Both the position numbers and the translations under genes were made by a program. From DATBDN01 sp963715995 (GTDB lineage Bacteria > Actinomycetota > Thermoleophilia > Solirubrobacterales > Thermoleophilaceae), in NCBI GenBank assembly GCA_963715995.1, contig OY970283.1, positions 2,666,001 to 2,730,000 on the forward strand: DNA of 64,000 nt, given 5' to 3'. The notes below the pieces were generated by a model. That model made no database searches. It saw nothing but the letters and a program-made list of their open reading frames with translations, and was not told the origin of the DNA. Below, piece after piece: positions 60,558-64,000 of the stretch. The first letter of the stretch is position 1. Each line of letters opens with the position of its first letter.

Positions 60558-61463
60558 TCAGGATTGAGACTGCAGAGATGCCGTGCAGTAGGCGTCGCGT
60601 TGCGTGCGGTAGCCGGGGACCTGCACCGGGTTGGCGATGGAGCGCGCCCAGCCCGCGGCGTACTGGTGGATCTGATCGCTCACCTGCCGGCGCTCATCCG
60701 GGGTCTTTGCCGCGAGCAGCCGTTCGGCGTTGCGCCACACCTGCTCGCGCCACTCCTTGACGAGCTCCATGCCGGCCGCGTCGTCCCCGTTCGTCCACGG
60801 TGGGTTGGTATCGGCCATCAGCGGGTCGAAGCGGTCGCGGACCTGGTCGACGACGCGGGCGTAGGCGGCGTCGAGAACCTCGTTCATCTTGTCGTGATCC
60901 GGCTTGCGCGTGGTGCCGCGCTTGGTCCGCTGGCCGAGCGCCGCGAGCACGAACGGCATGTCGTTCTGCACGTGGGCGTTGATCCCGAGCAGCATGTCCT
61001 GAGCCCCATTCACGTCCGCACTGCGCGCGGCATCGAATGCGATCTGCCACGCGGGATCGACCGGCTTGCCCTTGGCGTAGCGCTTGAGCGTGTTGAAGTA
61101 GATGTCGGCGAACAGCGCGTCCTCGGTGTAGAGATAACGCGCATCGGCGAAGAAGCGCGGGCGCGCCCGCAGCGTTGCGCGCAGCTGCCGCGTCAGCTCG
61201 AGGTAGGTAGTGGCGAAGACGCCGCGGTGGTCACAGCCAAACGTGCGCTGGGCGCCCTTCAGGCGCTTCACCTCGGTGTCGATGCAGCGGACCGTGGGCT
61301 TGCGGCAGTAAGGCACGCTGCCGGGCTGGACCGAGTTGGCCGACGGAAGGGCCGGGAGGTAGTCGGGCCACGGCACGTTCGCCGGCTCCGACCCGATCGC
61401 GTAAGGCGCGGCGACGGCGACGGCGGCCGCACAGGCAACGGCGATCAGCATCCCCCTCCCCAT
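60558..61463 (-). CDS. Secreted DUF5995-like protein
   Basis: The 301-residue protein has a signal peptide (GRGMLIAVACAAAVAVAAPYA). The helical domain is typical of DUF5995: FATTYLELTRQLRATLRARP, LYTEDALFADIYFNTLKRYA, DMLLGINAHVQNDMPFVLAA with the conserved NAHxxND motif, and DHDKMNEVLDAAY. The function of the family is unknown; its helical-bundle His/Asp pattern recalls phospholipase C/zinc-dependent folds. ATG 61463 follows AAGGAG; 61496 is a longer alternative. The CFA-type gene diverges 85 bp away. Confidence 0.78.
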   Translation of the reverse strand: MGRGMLIAVACAAAVAVAAPYAIGSEPANVPWPDYLPALPSANSVQPGSVPYCRKPTVRCIDTEVKRLKGAQRTFGCDHRGVFATTYLELTRQLRATLRARPRFFADARYLYTEDALFADIYFNTLKRYAKGKPVDPAWQIAFDAARSADVNGAQDMLLGINAHVQNDMPFVLAALGQRTKRGTTRKPDHDKMNEVLDAAYARVVDQVRDRFDPLMADTNPPWTNGDDAAGMELVKEWREQVWRNAERLLAAKTPDERRQVSDQIHQYAAGWARSIANPVQVPGYRTQRDAYCTASLQSQS

Positions 61464-61548
61464 GCGCTCCTTGTGCCCGGGCCGGCGAGTCGCCATGCAT
61501 CGCGCGCGGCGGCCGCTCGCCGCGAGCGCGCCTCGTTATCGTCGGAAC

Positions 61549-62751
61549 ATGCCCAGTCCTGCCCCTCTGCGCGAGGAAATCGCGCGCGTGTTCCCAGAGC
61601 GGCCGTTCCGGATCGAGTTCTGGGACGGCTCCGAGCTGCCACCGACGAACGGCGGCGGCCCCACCTTCAAGTTGAACTCGCGCAAGGCCATCGGCCATGC
61701 CCTCCGCGCCCCCGGCCAGCTCGGCATCGGGCGCGCGTATGTGACCGGCGACATCGCCGTCGACGATCTGGATGGCGCGATGCGGGTGGTGGGCAGCTGG
61801 CAGCCGCCGCCGGTCGACAAGCGCGCGCAGGCGAAGCTCGCACTCGCGGCGCTGAAGGCAGCCGGCCCGATGGTGCCGCCCGCGCCACCGGAGTCGGAGC
61901 TGAGGCCCAAGGGGCGCCTGCACAGCGTCACGCGCGACCGGCGCTCGGTGCGCCACCACTACGACCTCCCGCCCGAGTTCTTCGGGCTGTTCCTGGGCGA
62001 GACGATGGCCTACAGCTGCGCGATCTTCTCGCGCGGCGCGAAGACGCTCGAGCAGGCGCAGCTCGCCAAGCTCGACCTCGTCTGCAAGAAGCTCGCGCTC
62101 GCGCCGGGCCAGCGCGTGCTCGACGTCGGCTGCGGCTGGGGCAGCTGGGTGACCCACGCTGCCAAGAACTACGGCGTCCAGGTAACCGGGATCACGCTCA
62201 GCGAGCCGCAGGCCGAGCTCGCGCGCAAGCGAGCCAAGGAGGCGGGCGTCGCCTCACTTGTGGACATCCGGGTGGCCGACTACCGCGAGCTGCACGGTGA
62301 GACCTACGACGCGATCGCGAGCATCGGGATGGTCGAGCACGTCGGCGAGGCTCAGATCGACACCTACGCGCAGCAGCTGCACAACCTCGTCAAGCCCGGC
62401 GGCCGCGTGCTGAACCACGGCATCGCGCGGCTGCGCCACAGCGATCCGCCGGCGGGGCCGTTCTCGGAGCGCTACGTCTTCCCGGACGCCGACCCGCTGC
62501 ACCTCTCGCGCGTGACGCTCGCGCTGGAGCGCGCCAGCTTCGAGATCCACCACGTCGAGGGCTTCCGCGACGACTACGCCGAGACGCTGCGCCACTGGGC
62601 ACGCCGCCTCGACGACAACATCGACGAGGCCACCCGCCTTGCCGGCGGCGAGCGGGCGCGTGTCTGGCGCCTGTACCTGCGCGCCGCGCGCAACGGCTTC
62701 GAGACGGGCTTCACGTCGATCTACCAGGTGAGGTGCCATGCAGCTTCGTAA
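61549..62751 (+). CDS. Cyclopropane-fatty-acyl-phospholipid synthase-family methyltransferase
   Basis: The 400-residue protein has an N-terminal lipid-binding region (FRIEFWDGSELPPTNGGGPT, IGRAYVTGDIAVDDLDGAM). The CFA/Mycolic methyltransferase core follows: RHHYDLPPEFFGLFLGETMA, YSCAIFSRGAKTLEQAQLAK, VLDVGCGWGSW (SAM), ITLSEPQAELARKRA and IGMVEHVGEAQIDTYAQQL. The bicarbonate-ligand Glu and the Cys of the YSCAIF motif are retained. It methylates unsaturated lipid chains at the membrane. Its 3' end overlaps the aldo/keto reductase gene by 14 nt. Confidence 0.92.
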   Translation: MPSPAPLREEIARVFPERPFRIEFWDGSELPPTNGGGPTFKLNSRKAIGHALRAPGQLGIGRAYVTGDIAVDDLDGAMRVVGSWQPPPVDKRAQAKLALAALKAAGPMVPPAPPESELRPKGRLHSVTRDRRSVRHHYDLPPEFFGLFLGETMAYSCAIFSRGAKTLEQAQLAKLDLVCKKLALAPGQRVLDVGCGWGSWVTHAAKNYGVQVTGITLSEPQAELARKRAKEAGVASLVDIRVADYRELHGETYDAIASIGMVEHVGEAQIDTYAQQLHNLVKPGGRVLNHGIARLRHSDPPAGPFSERYVFPDADPLHLSRVTLALERASFEIHHVEGFRDDYAETLRHWARRLDDNIDEATRLAGGERARVWRLYLRAARNGFETGFTSIYQVRCHAAS

Positions 62752-63757
62752 TCTCGGCGTGACCGGAGTCAAGGTCAGCCCGCTCTGTCTCGGCGCGATG
62801 ATGTTCGGCGACTGGGGCAACACCGACCACGACGAGTCGATCCGGATCATTCACGCCGCGCTCGACGGCGGGATCAACTTCATCGACACGGCCGACGTGT
62901 ACTCACGCGGCGAGTCCGAGGAGATCGTCGGCAAGGCGCTGAAGGGCCGCCGCGACAACGTGGTGCTGGCCACCAAGGTGCACGGCATGATGGGCGACGA
63001 CCCGAACGAGTTCGGGAACTCGCGTCGCTGGATCGTCAAGGAGGTTGACAACAGCCTGCGGCGGCTCCAGACCGACTGGATCGACCTCTACCAGATCCAT
63101 CGTCCCGAGCAGGACACGCACATCGACGAGACGCTTGGCGCGCTGACCGACCTGGTCCGCGCCGGCAAGGTGCGCTACATCGGCTCCTCGACCTTCCCGC
63201 CGTCGCAGATCGTCGAGGCGCAGTGGATGGCGAAGGAGCGCGGCCGCGAGCGCTTCGTCTGCGAGCAGCCGCCGTACTCGATGCTGATCCGTCAGGTCGA
63301 GAACGACGTCCTCCCCACCTGCCAGCGCTACGGCATGGGCGTGATCCCGTGGAGCCCACTCGCAGGCGGCTGGCTCACCGGCCGCTGGCGCAAGGGCAAG
63401 GATGCGCCGGAGTCCGCGCGCGCACAGCGCCTGCCCCAGCGCTACGACCTGTCCCTCCCGGGCAACCAGCGCAAGCTCGACGCGACCGAGGAGCTGGCGC
63501 TGCTGGCCGAGGAGGCGGGGATCTCCCTCATCCACATGGCGATCGCGTTCGTGATGCGCCACCCAGCGGTGACCGCGCCGATCATCGGTCCGCGCACGAT
63601 GGAGCAGCTCGAGTCACAGATAGGCGCAGCCGAAGTTGATCTCTCCGACGATGTGCTCGACCGGATCGACGCGATCGTGCCGCCGGGAACCACCGTCAAC
63701 CCGGCTGACACGGGCTGGGACAACCCGTCGCTGGAGAAGAGCGCGCGCAGGCGTTAG
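62738..63757 (+). CDS. Aldo/keto reductase (YajO/Tas-like)
   Basis: The 339-residue NADPH-dependent reductase contains NFIDTADVYSRGESEEIVGK (Asp and Tyr of the tetrad), VVLATKVHG (Lys) and LYQIHRPEQ (His). YGMGVIPWSPLAGGWLTGR and the C-terminal APIIGPRTMEQLESQ are cofactor elements. The family reduces ketones and aldehydes, often xenobiotic or methylglyoxal-like. ATG 62738, 14 nt inside the CFA gene, follows GAGGTG, indicating translational coupling and a shared operon. Confidence 0.92.
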   Translation: MQLRNLGVTGVKVSPLCLGAMMFGDWGNTDHDESIRIIHAALDGGINFIDTADVYSRGESEEIVGKALKGRRDNVVLATKVHGMMGDDPNEFGNSRRWIVKEVDNSLRRLQTDWIDLYQIHRPEQDTHIDETLGALTDLVRAGKVRYIGSSTFPPSQIVEAQWMAKERGRERFVCEQPPYSMLIRQVENDVLPTCQRYGMGVIPWSPLAGGWLTGRWRKGKDAPESARAQRLPQRYDLSLPGNQRKLDATEELALLAEEAGISLIHMAIAFVMRHPAVTAPIIGPRTMEQLESQIGAAEVDLSDDVLDRIDAIVPPGTTVNPADTGWDNPSLEKSARRR

Positions 63758-63766
63758 GGTCGCGCC

Positions 63767-64000
63767 ATGCGCAGTGTCTGCCTGGCGCTGCTGTTGGTCA
63801 CCCTTGCGACGGCGGCGCCGGCGGCGGCCGACTTCGGCTTCATCACGCAGTGGGGAACGCTCGGGACCGCTGAGGGACAGTTCGCCGGCGGCATCAGCGG
63901 GATCGTTGCCGACAGCGCCGGCAACGTGTTCGTCGAGGACAACGGCAACGGGCGCATCGAGAAGTTCTCGAACGACGGCAAGTTCCTGCTCGCGTTCGGG
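63767..64000 (+). CDS. Secreted NHL-repeat protein (partial, runs off the right edge)
   Basis: The 78 visible codons encode a signal peptide (MRSVCLALLLVTLATAAPAAA) and then the start of a beta-propeller. It reads FGFITQWGTLGTAEGQFAGG, ISGIVADSAGNVFVEDNGNG and RIEKFSNDGKFLLAFG, the classic NHL repeat (G-x-A-D-x-x-G-N-V-x-V-x-D). Such secreted NHL proteins are common in this group of actinobacteria. The gene starts 9 bp after the aldo/keto reductase stop. The rest lies outside the window. Confidence 0.8.
   Translation, partial: MRSVCLALLLVTLATAAPAAADFGFITQWGTLGTAEGQFAGGISGIVADSAGNVFVEDNGNGRIEKFSNDGKFLLAFG

Overview
The window is GC-rich (roughly 70% by eye) bacterial chromosome. It is densely packed on both strands, with many 1-20 nt overlaps and many GTG starts. 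The gene content (F420-type LLM oxidoreductase, DUF5995 protein, zf-HC2 anti-sigma factor, SpoIIE/RsbW-type partner switching, MerR-DICT and DUF5937-ArsR regulators, single-NBD sugar ABC system) points to an actinobacterium, most likely Thermoleophilia/Solirubrobacterales. That placement is inference; no rRNA or ribosomal-protein gene is present to confirm it.

Layout. 0-2.1 kb: a partial hydroxyacid-dehydrogenase-like start, a phytoene-dehydrogenase-like flavoprotein and a DJ-1/PfpI protein. 2.2-4 kb: two tandem secreted paralogues, each closed by a terminator. 4-6.4 kb: a partner-switching pair (receiver-GAF-PP2C-HATPase and STAS). 6.5-9 kb: a secreted GH2 glycosidase, then a gene-free stretch with a three-unit hairpin array. 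9-20 kb: housekeeping and accessory enzymes (MmgE/PrpD, SDR, two VOC proteins, RmuC, O-methyltransferase, OsmC, a PAS-GGDEF-EAL protein). 20.3-28.3 kb: a nuclease-rich, defence-like block. It holds a NERD nuclease, an HNH endonuclease and a RecB-like/RNase H-like/Upf1-like helicase broken by one missing base, followed by an HNH endonuclease, Vsr and a C5 cytosine methyltransferase. A tRNA-3'-half-like sequence lies about 1 kb beyond, at 29.3 kb.

29.3-38.1 kb: a DesK-type two-component system next to a MacB/FtsX-type ABC exporter, a second STAS protein, a secreted protein, and a two-gene alkylation-repair operon (Ada-zinc-AlkA fusion plus Ogt). 38.1-47.4 kb: an intergenic repeat, a divergent aldo/keto reductase-FMO pair, an MFS carrier with an extra C-terminal domain, MscS, MerR-DICT, ArsR and an AzgA-type purine permease. 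47.4-52.4 kb: a complete sugar ABC importer (binding protein, ATPase, permease) beside a divergent SDR and Gfo/Idh/MocA dehydrogenase. 52.4-64 kb: antiporter, GNAT, a second repeat region, an ECF sigma/anti-sigma pair, a MarR-LLM divergent pair with a palindromic operator candidate, a primary-like sigma factor, a GGDEF protein, ROK kinase, DUF5995 protein, CFA-type methyltransferase, aldo/keto reductase and the start of an NHL-repeat protein.

The least ordinary signals are the broken nuclease-helicase operon, a dispersed intergenic repeat family (8.9, 38.2-38.4, 54.1-54.5 kb), the three-hairpin array at 8.7 kb, and several unusual domain combinations.
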